From contig NW_019773667.1 of NCBI RefSeq assembly GCF_001039355.2, positions 1-63,995 on the forward strand: 63,995 bases of DNA. Direction: 5' to 3'. Numbering within the stretch: position 1 is the stretch's first letter; each line of letters opens with the position of its first letter. The position numbers and the translations under genes were made by a program. This stretch comes from Lingula anatina (Eukaryota > Brachiopoda > Lingulata > Lingulida > Lingulidae). Of the stretch, positions 34,401 to 48,274 are shown in pieces. Under the pieces are notes generated by a model that saw nothing but the letters and a program-made list of their open reading frames with translations, was not told where the DNA came from and searched no databases.

Positions 34401-34478
<78 letters not shown>

Positions 34479-37400
34479 AATACACCTGTAGCAATTCATT
34501 CCAGTTTGAATGGTGAGAGTGCAGACATCTTTTTATCCTCACAAAGCTTAGAAACTTTCGTCAATAAATTTCATGGTGTCCATAACTAAATGTTAAGATA
34601 ATATGATTTTATTCAAATATTGATGGGAGATGTCATCTATGTGACAATGCCTGTGGCAATCTTGAGTCAGCAAAATGAAAACACCAGATGATACCATTTT
34701 GAATAATAGATGATAGTATTCTTTGTATAGATTTGCGCAAAGTCAGGTGTTGACTTCCTTAATAATATTGATATTCTTAACAAAGAAAGAACCCCTGATG
34801 ATGCTGCAATGTATTTTTTTAGCAGTCTGGCTTAATTTTTGATTTCTAGCAAAGCAGCACATGTTTTTTCTGCTCCCTCCTCCACCACATAGCAATTCTT
34901 CACTAAATGTGAACATAAATTTTCTCTTTTCCAAAACAGTTCTTCATTTACTCATTCTAAAAAAGACAAAAAGATTGCTTCAAATATGTTCATAACTGAG
35001 TGTACTTTTCAGTCTTGGCCTGAGGGATTTTTATGTGAATTATTCTTTTGGTGTGAAATATTGTAAATCTTGTGCTTATGATAAAAAAGAAAAAAGATTT
35101 GAATGATCAAATTAGGTGTTTGAAATTTAAGAATATTTACTGTCCCTGTACCAGCATGTGTATGATAAACAATTCCAAGTTCTCTAGTTCTATACAACAC
35201 AAATGAACAGGACCGTTTATCAAACACACATGCACACAAACATATATATATTTAATCAGGATGATTATATTTTCTTTTGTGATCAGGCAGATGTGATTTT
35301 TAAAGAAGACACATAACTTGCCTAGAGATTTGGTGGGTCCTAGATTACTGTATATGAAACCTTTTAAGCATTTTCTGCTTTGATAACCTTGTATTCATCC
35401 TCTGATGTCCCTGCCTTGGTGGTTTTATAAAATTGCTTTTGCTAGAATGGCTATAACAATTATAGTAATAATTTTCACAAGGATAATGAAGAGATTACTT
35501 CCATTTTTCCAGTCCTAGCAGCTCAACTGGTTCTTAATGCACCTTTTAGTTGTCAATCTGACACAGTGAACCAATACAGACTATACATCTTAAAAAAGTG
35601 ATGTGAAAAGGGTTTTACAGTGGAGACAAACAAGGAATTATGGTATATCTCATGCAAATTATAGTCATAATAGATAATCAGAAGTGTTATGCAGGTTTTA
35701 TTCACTCCACCCCTCCCACTAAAAGTGATTAAACAAATAATAATAATAATAATGATATTAAGCCTTTCATCAGTAACTTCTTACAGAAATACAATGGTTT
35801 TACTCTTTATCACATAATAATAATGTGTCAACATATTAAATTGCCTTTTTGCACGTCAATATTACTTCAAGAGCTGATAAAACATTGGCACCGGTGTCTA
35901 TAAGTTAGTATAACTTGCTGTAGTCAAGTGTCATCTTCATCAACTGAAAGTAATTCTGTTCAGTTTTTGGTTCCTTGAAGTAGGTGATAGATGGCACAGA
36001 TAGAGGCTGCTAGAACTCCAGACATGATTTTCCAAGTAGACGTCACATTGGTGGGCAAGGATATAATTGGCATTCATACAGCGTTACATCAGCTTAAGGA
36101 GCATCTTTTGGGATATGGATCTATTAAGCCCAGAAAAATGAGAAAATACTGCCAATTTTCAAATCATCTGTCACACCAACAAAATCATTATAGTCCTCCA
36201 AATACAGATGTCTGTTCTTGAATACATGATTAAAGACATATTTTGTAACATATTTTTACCAACGGAATAACAGTGACATCTTACTGTAGGCTAAAATTGC
36301 AACCACATACCCCGCTGAGATGTGCTTAATAGAGTTAGAACAACTCAATTTGAAAAGAAACATGGTTTTGTTCTATCCATTTATGTTGGGGTCTCAAAGT
36401 CTCATCAGTCTAACTTCAGGAACATTTCTCAAATATCATTTCAGCATCATTTCTTCTCATTAGCATTATCAAAACAAATCACTGGTTTCTACATATTTCA
36501 TTTCATTCCAACTTCGATCTTTTCTCCTGATGAATGCGGTGGGCTTGTTAAATGTTATCTCCCACGAATAAACATCCTTTATTGAAGTAACCATGTAACT
36601 TGAGATTAGTTTTATGCAGAGATCTATTCAAGTCTGTTTTCATAAAAGTGTTCTTCTGCGACTCTGATAAAGGCATCCTATTTTTATGACACATATTGTG
36701 TTTCAGCTCTACTCAAGTGGCTACCATAATTAGGCAATCTAAATAACTGGGCACTCAGTATAATTTCATCGTCTTTCTTGCAATGAAAAGTAAGCCAATC
36801 ATCAGGCAATTAATTAAAAAGTTGAAATACTGTATAAAACAATTGATTTTTAATTTAAAAAAAATTTAGACTTCACGTTAGGTAATAGCATGATTTGTCA
36901 ATTTTTTATGTTAATTAAAGGCTAATAACGGGGTGGAAGAGGGTGCGGGTAGAGGGGTGGGGTGGACGAGAGGGTACCCAAGTCCACCACTGAAATGGGG
37001 TGCAGGACACTCAATTCAAGTGGGACTCTTGGCAACTGAAAAACGGTGATTGAGTTCAATAGCCTGTACCAAGGGGAATACAGATAAGAACCTAATGTTC
37101 AGGCAAATGTGCCATAGCAATCAATGGAAGTCACCCAGGCAGAATTGGAAATCTCCAAGATAAAGGAATGGAGAAAAATCCGAGTAATTACTGTCACTGT
37201 TCTTGCGGAAATTATGAGATAAAATAGCTGGATGAGCTATGGGTTTTCAAGTATGAGAACAAAATTGATGCAGTTCGAGTAATCTGGACGCGGCCCTGAT
37301 GGATCTCAAATGTCCTGAAGAATGCTTTAGAAAAGCAAAAGGAAATCTATACTTGAATGAAAAGAAAGAAATCTTTTGAAGCCCACACAAAGTCCATGTA

Positions 37401-40400
37401 GAAACAAACAGGTGTCCTGAGAAAATATTTAGATGAAATCTCAACTTTATTCTGCAGGTAATTAATAGGCAAGTTCAGTTAATGCTCTTAGATAAACAAC
37501 TTAGGAAATCACAGATATTTCTCTCATTGTTTTTGTACATATAACCAGATAAACAGCTAGCATCACTGAGGGACATCAAATATTTTGATTTGTAAGTACC
37601 ATTAATTTTGAGGAAATAAGACAGGGGACTCTCGAGTAATTTAGTAATCTCCAGTGACGAAACAGCCAGAACAAAGGTTCAGCACCATCAAAGGGAACTC
37701 ATGTAATGATTCAGAAGTAAAAATGGACAAATATATTTAGTCCCTGTAATTTTTTTTCCTTTTTATCCATCCATATGGAAACTTTCAATAAATTTAATTG
37801 TAAACCTCTATACAGAAAGATCCCTGCAACACCAGCAATTCACAGTTTTGGCATTGGAAATGGCAAGTTGTAGCTCTAAATAAAATACCAACATTGTGAA
37901 AATACATACAACATTTTGATAAAAGTACAAAATCCACAACTGCATGTCCAGTTGACGTTTTGGCAAAAATTCCTAGGATCAAATATGGCGCGATCCACAT
38001 GTAAGTGTGCTGAGATTGAATTGCTCTCCCCCTGCTGGACGTCGGGAATCCATCGTCAGGTTTGCGCCATTTTGATCTGTGGACTAGTTAATCCATGGAT
38101 CAACTGGTGGTATACACCCTATTAGTGTCACCTAGAGCTCATTCAGAACAGCGGCTAACGGATCCACATATCAAATATGGCGACCCATTATGTTGACAAG
38201 GTATCATATAGAAATCAATGAAACTGTCAACCCTTGAAAAAGGATACTTTCAGTTAATGATCTTCTTTGTTGAAAGAGCTCAGTAGGCGTGATTTGGCTT
38301 GAAAAATTACACGGTAAATTTTCTCTCTAATAATCAAAATAAACAGTGAACAGGTAGTAGAATTCAATATTTTCAGGAGCATCAGAAGAAAGACAACGAC
38401 AGGAAATGAAAATAGTGGTTTTAGACAATCCAAAACTTTTACTTTTAACGTGAGTGTAATGAGGGGGAAGTAATTGCACAGTAAATTTCTCATCATTTGT
38501 ACGATGAATGGCAAAAAACACATAAGAAATCCAATATGTTGCCATAACAATGTATGGAAACCAAAGCAAACGGCAAAAATTATGTTTCTAAATGAGTCAG
38601 AAGTCCTTTTAGTGTAACACAAATGACTATTGCAAGCGTAATGAGGCTTAGAAAATCATTCCGCAAATGGATAAAAAAAANNNNNNNNNNNNNNNNNNNN
38701 NNNNNNNNNNNNNNNNNNNNNNNNNNNNNNNNNNNNNNNNNNNNNNNNNNNNNNNNNNNNNNNNNNNNNNNNNNNNNNNNNNNNNNNNNNNNNNNNNNNN
38801 NNNNNNNNNNNNNNNNNNNNNNNNNNNNNNNNNNNNNNNNNNNNNNNNNNNNNNNNNNNNNNNNNNNNNNNNNNNNNNNNNNNNNNNNNNNNNNNNNNNN
38901 NNNNNNNNNNNNNNNNNNNNNNNNNNNNNNNNNNNNNNNNNNNNNNNNNNNNNNNNNNNNNNNNNNNNNNNNNNNNNNNNNNNNNNNNNNNNNNNNNNNN
39001 NNNNNNNNNNNNNNNNNNNNNNNNNNNNNNNNNNNNNNNNNNNNNNNNNNNNNNNNNNNNNNNNNNNNNNNNNNNNNNNNNNNNNNNNNNNNNNNNNNNN
39101 NNNNNNNNNNNNNNNNNNNNNNNNNNNNNNNNNNNNNNNNNNNNNNNNNNNNNNNNNNNNNNNNNNNNNNNNNNNNNNNNNNNNNNNNNNNNNNNNNNNN
39201 NNNNNNNNNNNNNNNNNNNNNNNNNNNNNNNNNNNNNNNNNNNNNNNNNNNNNNNNNNNNNNNNNNNNNNNNNNNNNNNNNNNNNNNNNNNNNNNNNNNN
39301 NNNNNNNNNNNNNNNNNNNNNNNNNNNNNNNNNNNNNNNNNNNNNNNNNNNNNNNNNNNNNNNNTCTTATTTTCAACTTTAAATGAACCAGGAACACAAT
39401 TGTAAAATTTAAAGCTTGTATTTTTGTTGGACATTTTTGATTTAAATATAAACATTTTTATATGAGTTCACTGATAGAAAAATAATAAGAATATCAAACC
39501 ATCAAGGAATGAGTTGGCATTGCTTTTAAGTTGGTCTGCTTGGTTATTGGTTTTGATTCACTGTCGTCGACCAGCATTGTTTAGCCTTGATCCATCTTAG
39601 TTATTTTTGCCCCCTAACTCCCCTCCTCCCCCAGCATCATCCGCTGTCTGGTGCCTCTTTACTTTTCCAAATGTAAATTAGAGATTTTGCCGAAAGAAAC
39701 AGCAAGCAAGACAACTCAAATCCCGTGAGCTGTCTGTTCAACAATCACTTAGAGGTCAATTTAATTTTCTCCTTGTTGTGTCCAGTATTAATTATTGTCC
39801 TGTGGGTGCTCTGTGGCTCGCCTCTTCCTGAGAGACCTAATTGATTTGGTCAAAATTGATTTTTCAAAATAATTCAATCAAAATGCCAACATAGTGTTAA
39901 CATGGACAGTATATACCATTGTCCTAACACTCACCAATTTAGCCAAATGCTAAAACTGACTAAAATTAGCCAAACAAAATAGGGTTGATTTGACTTGTTT
40001 TAGTCATATTTAATCTATTTGGAGAAAAAATTGATAAAAAGTTGTGATTTGGCTAAGGGAAAAAATTGCCAGTTGCTACCCCAGGCTTGGTTTCACAGGT
40101 CACAAGTAACCTTAGACTGATAATAGAAGATTTTATCATAGACCTGTGTAATGTGCATGATATCAATATGAACTTACATAAAGCCAGGAAACCTCATGGG
40201 TCAATCATGTATACTCAGACTTTTGATTATTCATATTGGGTTTTATTTCTACCGAACTATTAGTTCTGATGGCACTGACATAATCATATTGTTTTTATCT
40301 TTGGATAGGTTTTTATAGTCTTTGAGGTCTGAATTGGGAATATGTATCAGTAGCTTCCAACAATCTGTAGAGGTAGAAGATGCTACTGTGGGACATTTTC

Positions 40401-41976
40401 AAATGCAGATAGCAATTTACCTTTAATTTTACTTACATTTAGGGGCTGAATATAGTGGTTGAACACAACCTATAGGTTTTATAATATTTACTCATAAGAG
40501 CAATTAGTTACTTCAAGAAGGTTCTAGTAAAAAGAATTTATGCCATATGATTTTCTTTTTTAAATTTTCTTTTTCAGCATGCAGATTCTGTGCTAAATGA
40601 TACATAAGTCATCTGTTTATTATGTGGTAATTTCATTATATAAAAAGCTTGTAACAGTTTATAATTTCATTGTACATTGAATAAAGAGCACTTAACAGGC
40701 CCTTGAGATATACTTACTAGTAACAAAAGTCTGTTCAACAAGGAAATAGAATTTTTTTTTAGAATTACAATATATATAAAATTGAAGGGCTTTTTGTTCA
40801 CATCCTTTTCACATTAATGCTTATTTTTTATGAGTTCATTATTTGACTTATTTGGCTGATGTCATTCAGATATTAAAAAACTAGCATATGAGAAAGAAAG
40901 GATATGCTATTGTCTAAGGGTAGTACCCTTTTTCTCCTGTATGACATTATGGGGCCTGTTTTACTTAAAAGTCTGAAAATTGCTTTAAAATTTAAGAGAA
41001 GAATTCCAGTCTACTTTTATTCAAGATTTACATCATTTTACAAGTTTTACATCTGTTTTATTAGAAAAAAATTGACCTAGCTGATTTGTTTCAGTCCAAT
41101 TCGTATTTAATTATTTAAATGACCCTAAAGCGTCCAATTTTGAAACTTGTTCGAGCATCTTGTCAAAGTGCCTGATTATATTAACCTTTCCATAGAGAGT
41201 CAATCAAAGGTAGCTCAACTATGGTGGCAGTGGGCGGGACAACAGATGGATTAGAATTGCTCCCTGTGGTGACCTGACGACAATCAGATGTCCAGCTGAG
41301 AGGGATCATTTGGAGTTAGGTTCACCAGTCGCCAAGTTGTCTAAAAACATGCTCTTAATTTACACCGCGCATTTTATTTTTGGCAAAAACTGATTTAGAG
41401 ACAACATGGGCCTGCTACTTCATGTTCACCTAATTAGATAAATGAGTGAATGTCCTCAGTCCTAGAATCAAGAATATTAAAAAAATCAGTTTGGTGTTCA
41501 AATGATATAAATGTATATTTTTGATTAGAAGAAGATACTAAGTAAGTACATTTGTTTTTTTGCTCGACATACACGTCAGAATTTTTATCAATAATTCAGG
41601 CACTCCTAGCTTATAAGCCTACAGAAGCAAATCCCCGATACAAACATGGTTAAATCAACTCTGATCGAAGACATGGGCTTTTAATCACCTAGGCTAAAAG
41701 CTCCTGGTACCGGTTGTAGCTTTTGACATTTTCAGGAAACTCTCTGAATTCAATTTAGGAATTAGGACAGAAGTGTTTGCTTGGCATGAGATAAAAATCA
41801 CAGAATATATCACAGGTTATTTCAGTGCAGTTGAAAGATGCTGTACTGAGTGGGGCATCCATTTGGGACCGTAATTTTAAGGGTATACCCAGGACAAAGA
41901 ATGCAAATTAAAAAAAATTTTATAGATTACAAGGAAGTATCGAGTACAGTACATGTAATAGCATTACAGTTGTAAA

Positions 41977-42007
<31 letters not shown>

Positions 42008-45000
42008 CCATGTAATCTTGCTCACATTCCTTTATCTTTCCTTAAAAGTTGTTAATATTGCAATGCAAGATCAAAATATGGACTATTTATAATTTCTTCT
42101 GTTTGCCAGTATGAAATCTATAGGATGTTACCAAGCAATGCACCACCAATTTTCGGACATTTTAATGCAGACAAGCCCAATGGTACCCCGAGTTTCAGAG
42201 ATCATTTTCAACTAAACCCCAACTATCAGCATGACTCTTCTTTGCTCAGAAACTCAGGGCAACCAATGAAGGACATTGCAAGTAAAAATGTATATTAATT
42301 ACTATATATACATCATACATGTATGAATACTTCTTCACCCCTCCTCTCGATCTTTCATATCAGTAGAAATATTCTTTGAGCAGCCAGAGTGACTCTGTGA
42401 AGTACATTTTGCACTTGTTGGCTTCAGAAGCCATAAAGGGGAGAATAATGGAGATTGCTGGTAAATTCATAATATTATGTTTTCGGAAAGTGACCAGAAA
42501 CTTGTAGACTGATATGATGTCTGATGGTCAAGTATCTTGGGCTAAAGGATAATTAAAAAAGTCAAAGAAATTACCTTTAATTTAAATAGGTTTTCATAAT
42601 TACATGAATAATAATGATTATAATAATAAAATTATAATGGCAACATTATTTATGATTATAATGAAAATGATTATGATTTATTGAGGATAAGATAAGTTCA
42701 CATTAGTAGGTTCTCTAAACTACGTTCTATATACAAAGTGTACTTACTAAAAACTATATGAAATCATCAATCAAAGGATAATTACATGCATTAAGTGAGT
42801 TAACAATATTCCATAAGTTCTGTAGACAACTATCCTTATGCAAAGTGGACTAGTCAAAAAATGCATGAATCATCAATTGAAGGTTAATTGCATGCAAATG
42901 CACATTTAACTCATTCGCATTAGGAGGTTCTCTGCACTAATACAAAGTGGATTACAGAAAAAAAAATACTGTGAAAACATCAACTAGAGGACAATTACAT
43001 GCATTTATGCAACATGGTGACTAAATAAGTAAATTAGCATCCTTCTGTGAAATTAGTGCCTGGGGGAATAAGATATCCATCTTACTTTGAATTCAGATGC
43101 TAGGAGAAGAAACTTTTAAAAGACACCGTGATCTTAGTCTTTGTATGTCAGTAAAAAAAAAAAGTTTAATGAATCAGGAGGATTAAAAGTTTGCTTAGAA
43201 TTGGTCAAAATCCTATTATACAGATAACATTACTTATGGCTGCTCTGTTAACAGTGCTTTTCTTGCACTCTTGCTATTGAAAAGCAAAGGATTAAAAATG
43301 TCAATGTATTTATTCAGTTTGAACTCTCAGATGTTATAGTTTAGGCAGGCCTGTAGCCAGGGGGGTTCAGGGGGTTCGAAAGAACCACCCTCTTTGCTGG
43401 GAAAAGGTCCACTCTGGGTAAAATTTGATCTAGGTGCATGAAGTTTTTATGGGAAAAGGTCCAACTTTTCAAAAAAAGAACCCCCCTTTTGAAACTGCTG
43501 GCTACGGGCCTGTTAGGACAGCCACACAGCTACAGGTGTCTTGTTTAAAAGTTTGCTTAGAATTGGTCAAAATCCTATTTCACAGATAACATTACTTATG
43601 GATCATCAGTCTTGATTGCAATTAACATGTGGGTCCACATACAACAACAACAACAAGAACAACAACAATGACAAATTTGAAAGGCTAATTGCTGTTGGCT
43701 TGGGTTGAATTTGATTGAAGACGTGCTGTGGGGCATTGACTTAATTGCAAACAACACTGCTGACCTGGACTGACAAATGTAACACATGCCATGAAGTTGA
43801 AATATATGATACAGGGTAGCATAAGTTGTGAAAGTGACTGATGCTCTGTAAGTAATATGTGTTGACAATGTAAATCTAGACGTGTAAATGAGCTTAATGT
43901 AAATGGATCCTTGCTTTTTTTTCCATGAAAACTAATTTGATTGAACGAGTTCAACTGAGTTGTTGTTACACAGACAGATTTCCTGGCTTTAGATGATATC
44001 AAATTTCCTGGTATATTTTCACGTCTTCATAAATCAATGCAAATGGTTTCATAAATGTCAATACTGTAAATGAATTGTCATCCATTTTTTTTTGTTTTTT
44101 TTTTTGTATTTTTGTTTAGATGAAAAAACTGTACGAGATTGATTGACTCTACAGGTATTGTGCTGAATACAATTATCTTTTCTTTACTAGATCAAAAAAA
44201 ATCTTCCTATCTGACAAAATGTTCTAAGACTAATCAAATAAATTGTATTGCCTTGCCTTCATTGCAATTCATTTAGTTGGAAATTATTATCAAAATTGAT
44301 TGCCCGGGGATTTAGAGGGAGTATCATTTTCGAACTCTTCCAAATACAATGCTGTCAAGTTATTTGCATTTAGGATACTGTGACATTTCTGACATGTGTC
44401 TAATTATTTTACAGTGACGGCACATCAGCAGACAAAAACTTCAAAGTTTATTTTCCAGGTAACACTAAACATTCTGAATTTCAGTCTGATGTCCTGGTTC
44501 CTGTCAAATAAAGACCTAACTGTTTCACGAAAGTCTGGAGTTTGTGGGCTAAACTTATACTGCTAAAATTTGATAGCCAATAATACAAAGTCGGCTTTGT
44601 GACATTGGTCATGCTCTAAAATTATAATTTTAATTGGTTAGCTCAAAATAAATCCTGCCTCTAGCCTGCCTCTAGCCTATGCCTGGGCAATACATTATTG
44701 TGCCATCAGCGCTGAAAATAAATACCTCGATCAAGACATTCTGTCACAATGTGTTTGAGGAGTCACGGTGTAAGAGACCAAAAAAAGAGATAAGCGTCAT
44801 TAAGTTTCTTTCTGAAATGCAATTTTGTTGGTAAATTTTAAGTAAGCTAAGATTTTAGCCCAAAAAATGACTGAAGATTTTTTGAGAACAGGCCCCAGCT
44901 GCAGGTGCTAGTGGCCATTTCAGTTTGACAGGTGACAGGTCTAGAACTCTTAGATTGTGAAAGTAAAGTTTTAAGATATTGCACTAAGTGTGAAATAGGA

Positions 45001-47271
45001 AAGACATGTACATGTTGTCTTACAGGAAGTACGAGTACCAATTAGAAACTTCACAGGTTTGAAATAAGACCTTGAAAATACATATATAGCTGGTCAGGGC
45101 CCTGTAACTCATAAGCATTGCGACCGAGCGCAAGCATCTCAATTCCATAACTCGCCCATACTTACCCCATATAATAGCCTCGAAAAAAAAGGTGATATGC
45201 TATTTGCAATTCGTGATGCTTTCGAGTTACAGAGCCCAGGTCTGTAGGCAGATCTAGAAGGAGAGAGGGGGAAGGGGGAAAGGAACAAACTTCTTCTGGC
45301 TGGAAAAAAAATCTGCTCTGAACAAATATTTGATTTAGGCACTGTATGCCATTTCTAAAGTTAGGTCAGCTAAGAGGGGAAAAAGGTCCACATATACTCA
45401 GAAAAAGACCCCTTACCTCCTTTTGAAATTGTAGCCTATAGGCTTGCATGCAGAATAAAATCAATCTATATCTAGGATTATACTGTTACAGTACCAAAAT
45501 TGGGACAAATGTGCAAGTAGAACATATGGATGTTATTGCTTAGGAGCAAATTATTTTACTTAAATATTAAAAAGCTTTTCATGATAAAAATGGTCTTCCA
45601 TTGTAGACTGTCATCCTCTATGATTAGTTTTCAAAATTAGTGCAAGTTATATTAACAGAGTAGTATGATTTAAGTGGGACCAAGGAGTTATAACTCCTTG
45701 GTGGGACTAAGGAAAAAATTAAGAATCAAAACTGGATAAAATATATAGGATGGCAATCTTTATTGTAAAAGTACTTCTGATCAAATAGTGATCGTCTAGA
45801 TTGAAGCCATAATTAATTTTCAAACTTGGCAAATTCATTATTGAGATCCTCTCATATAGTTTCAATTTCCTGTGACATTTCAAGTCATAACAAAGTAAAG
45901 ATCTATACCATATCGTCATCCTGTGCCATAATTCTCTAACTCGCAAAACAGCTCCATTTCCCGGAGGAAAAATTGATTTTTCTTCAGACAAGTCATTCTG
46001 TTTTGCCGTCTGACTACATCCCCCATTGTTAATAGTGGTTTTCTATACAGGATCTTTTCCTTTGAAAAAGTCTGCAAAATTCAAATGAGGCCATTACTAC
46101 AATGATGATACTTCAGGTTTTTCAAAGACATTTTGAAAAGTCTTTCCTTCATCGATAAAATTGGTTTTCCTTCTGAAAAATTTATTTCCGGTTTTGTTGT
46201 ATGACAATTATGATTTAAGCATACAATTTGACTGTTGATGCCATGTCTCAGAATATGTTTGCTTCACAGTCACTTTGTTTTCATATTTTTTGAGGGTCAT
46301 ATACCGGTACTTTGACAATTTCAACAGGGGTAATTAACAGGTGAAAATGTAGTTATCAAAAGAGCTGTGACTTTTTGGCCCTTTTCACTTACAGAAGTAC
46401 ACTTAAAGAATTGTATTAAAAAGTCAAATTAAAATTGATCCAGTTCAGACCACTGCTCTTTAAGAGGTTGACTACTTAATTTCAATAGCTAGTGTGCCAA
46501 TTTTACTTAAAAAAGTATCCTATGTGGAGCCTCATATTCGACATGGCCAATTAATTAACTTAATTAGGGCAGCAAGACATAGTGAACTAGAGCAGTAAAA
46601 AAATCGTGTTGCTAAGTATATGCAGTCATGTTAATGTACTGTATATATACTGATTGATGTAAAATGGGCCTTAATTTTTTTACTATGATTATTGTAATTT
46701 TTTATATGACATGTTTTTTCTGGTAACATGTATGTACTCATTATACCTATCTTCTTGTAAAGTATAGACCACGTTTTGATTTTGGCTCTTTTTGTGAAAC
46801 TGAATCCATAAAATAAAAATTGGACAATGATTTGTACATGAAGGTAGGCAGAGCTGTCCTAGCTGCGATCTGTTTTCGTCTAGAAGTAAAGCCATTCTGG
46901 AAGATGTACACTGGCCTAAAAAAGGCTTGTAATGACCGACACACACACACACACCCATTGGCATGGTAAAGAGACATAAGTCAGTCCATTTGTTAACCAG
47001 ATTACAGATTAAACCCTTGCCAATAATCATAGAAAAAGAATGAAAGTAAAAGGCTATTGCTTCTGGCTTTTTTTTTGTCTAGATGTTGGCTATTACATGA
47101 AGTCATTTGGTATATCTGGGAGCTTTTGTGAAGACTATAAACCATCCTTTTGGGAGCAATTAGGGAAAGGAGATTGAAGCGTTAATGTTTGATTTTTTCA
47201 TCGCCGTCTGTTTGATTTGTCCGAGAAGAATGCTTGTCTGCTGAAGCTGAAATAGGCTTATTTATAAAATT

Positions 47272-47326
<55 letters not shown>

Positions 47327-48223
47327 TTAACAGAGCCATTTATTCATAAATTATGATAAACAGGAGAATTTTGAAAAGTGCAAATTCTCTACAAATTCTT
47401 ATAATTAAAATCAGCTACAGTGCAGTCTTAAATTCACATCCATCAGACAGGATTGGATTATCTTAATTATATTTCTAAACAACTGAATTTGGACAGTTGG
47501 TTCTTGTGTACTTAACTTCTTAGCCTTCCCATGTCCTAGCATCAGGGCATTGAAGCTATTTACCAGAGTTGAATTATGACTGTAATTAAATTGATAATCC
47601 TATCAATCAGTGGATAATCAATGTCATTTTATTAGGATAGGTAAGGCATAGTGTACTTTGCTAAATGGGGTGAATACATATTAGGAGTTTAGGGGTCTCT
47701 GTAAGTGCAATTAGTACCTAATTAGATAAAAAAAGTCAATGGTTTGGGGATGGAACTAAGACTGGTGGTGAAATGAAAATTAATTTAATATTTGCATTTT
47801 TTTTTTTGTAATTTAAGTAATAATAATTCATTATATGACCAAGAGGTTGAAGTTCTACATTTTGTAGTATCAAAACAATGGAATAATGAAAATCTTGAAA
47901 AGAATTATGCGATTATAATTATACTTGAATTTAATAAATTATTCTTATATGTGATTTTAAAAGGGCAGTTATTTGTGGTAATCTCTTTAAATATTACTCA
48001 TGAAAACATAAAATTATATCTTTGAAAAAAGCTGACTGAGTAAAATACATGTAATCAAGTAATAATTTTTTTTTCATTTCAGTTCAGACAAGTGACCCAC
48101 TGTTTCAGTGTGATTTTGGGCTGAGGTTGAATGTCACAGTGAAGACCCAGAATTGTGTCAAAACAGGGGACAGCACTGCCTGTTCAGGGCAGGGACAGTG
48201 TGTCACGTATAGGACACAGGTAG

Positions 48224-48274
<51 letters not shown>

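Larger units (their letters stand above)
34062..42109 (+). other. Intron 1 of the EGF-repeat gene
   Basis: Eight kilobases of AT-rich sequence with a GT/GA compound microsatellite (34402-34478), (AAT)n near 35737-35754, a 684-base assembly gap and a (GT)n at 41979-42007. Open frames are short and without recognisable domains. An unseen exon inside the gap cannot be excluded, but exon 1 joins exon 2 in phase without one. Confidence 0.6.
42282..48082 (+). other. Intron 2 of the EGF-repeat gene
   Basis: Contains MITE family 4 copy A (43346-43512), a TIR element at 45097-45240 with a diverged family 4-like segment after it (to about 45452), (CA)n near 46939-46955 and a (TTTA)n tract at 47268-47328. 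An exon-like stretch at 44414-44459 was tested and does not fit the reading frame. No other gene seen. Confidence 0.6.

Noticed and set aside
36322-36585. 87-codon open frame in EGF-gene intron 1
   Set aside because: No domain, no splice context and AT-rich composition like the surrounding intron.
38580-39455. Long open frames on both strands across the N run
   Set aside because: They consist of unknown residues from the assembly gap, not coding sequence.
44414-44459. Exon-like stretch with TTTTACAG before and CAG|GTAACA after, in intron 2 of the EGF-repeat gene
   Set aside because: Adding it changes the phase, and the next exon (48083) would then hit a stop. Without it the flanking exons join cleanly.
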